A stretch of DNA of 64,000 nt from Actinospineispora eucalypti (GTDB taxonomy: Bacteria; Actinomycetota; Actinomycetes; Mycobacteriales; Pseudonocardiaceae). The DNA is not shown here. The stretch is from assembly GCA_014208095.1 (NCBI GenBank), contig JACHMT010000003.1:806001-870000 (forward strand), written 5' to 3'. Numbering within the stretch: the first letter of the stretch is position 1. The text below holds more notes on this DNA, generated by a model. The model had not been told where the DNA came from, did not search any database, and saw only the letters and a program-made list of their open reading frames with translations.

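Noticed and set aside
63877..63879. GTG at 63879 as the true start of the giant gene
   Set aside because: The same frame is open to the edge of the window with protein-like sequence, and no ribosome site is visible before the GTG. It is the first possible start inside the window, not evidence of a start.
9157..63879. Giant frame as several adjacent genes without stop codons between them
   Set aside because: No stop occurs, and no intergenic gap or strong ribosome site was noticed at the domain joints. Internal starts cannot be fully excluded, but separate stops are absent.
9157..64000. NRPS or PKS megasynthase
   Set aside because: No carrier-protein serine motif, ketosynthase, adenylation or condensation signatures were seen; TM bundles and protease motifs dominate.

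Overview
The window is very GC-rich, with GTG and ATG starts, ATGA-type coupled genes and an ECF41 sigma factor. This fits a high-GC actinomycete, probably a filamentous genus such as those of the Pseudonocardiales; the genus is inference. No rRNA, tRNA, CRISPR array, insertion sequence or NRPS/PKS module was seen.

Left part (1-7768). After the tail of a probable aminotransferase gene there is a small terpenoid-type cassette: a [3Fe-4S]-type ferredoxin, a polyprenyl diphosphate synthase and a multi-pass membrane protein whose frame is broken, each overlapping the next by ATGA. They face a convergent pair on the minus strand, a cytochrome P450 and a CynX-like MFS permease. The P450 is divergent from an ECF41-type sigma factor. 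That gene is followed by an FAD-dependent NADH-dehydrogenase-like oxidoreductase and an NmrA-like NAD(P)-binding protein, the partner types known for ECF41, with a candidate ECF-type promoter in front of them.

Right part (7777-64000). All of this is one minus-strand transcription unit. Its dominant member is a single open reading frame of at least 18,280 codons (9157 to the right edge, still open at 64000), so the visible polypeptide is about 1.9-2 MDa and its N-terminus lies outside the window. Two small genes follow directly: a 230-residue protein of unknown function and a 205-residue trypsin-like serine protease.

The giant protein is a mosaic. From N to C one can read: winged-helix-like repeats; transmembrane segments; a TPR/alpha-solenoid block; a trypsin-like domain; a PP2C-like phosphatase domain; two retropepsin-like DTGA domains; an MFS domain, a cation-diffusion-facilitator domain and a second MFS domain; a long helical region; an FHA-like domain; a 5.6 kb array of winged-helix-like units; two more TM-TPR-solenoid blocks; a 9.6 kb higher-order repeat array; and three further MFS domains, the last two a tandem duplication. 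A short HE..H module (HEGRH, HERDEH, HENGH, HEALH, HELLEH, HERRFH) recurs along the chain, with decayed relatives. Three internal signal-peptide-like hairpins with Ala-X-Ala ends sit between blocks. Proteolytic domains in the chain, a protease gene downstream and these internal signal-like segments together suggest a membrane-bound polyprotein that may be processed. That is a hypothesis; function and substrate are unknown.
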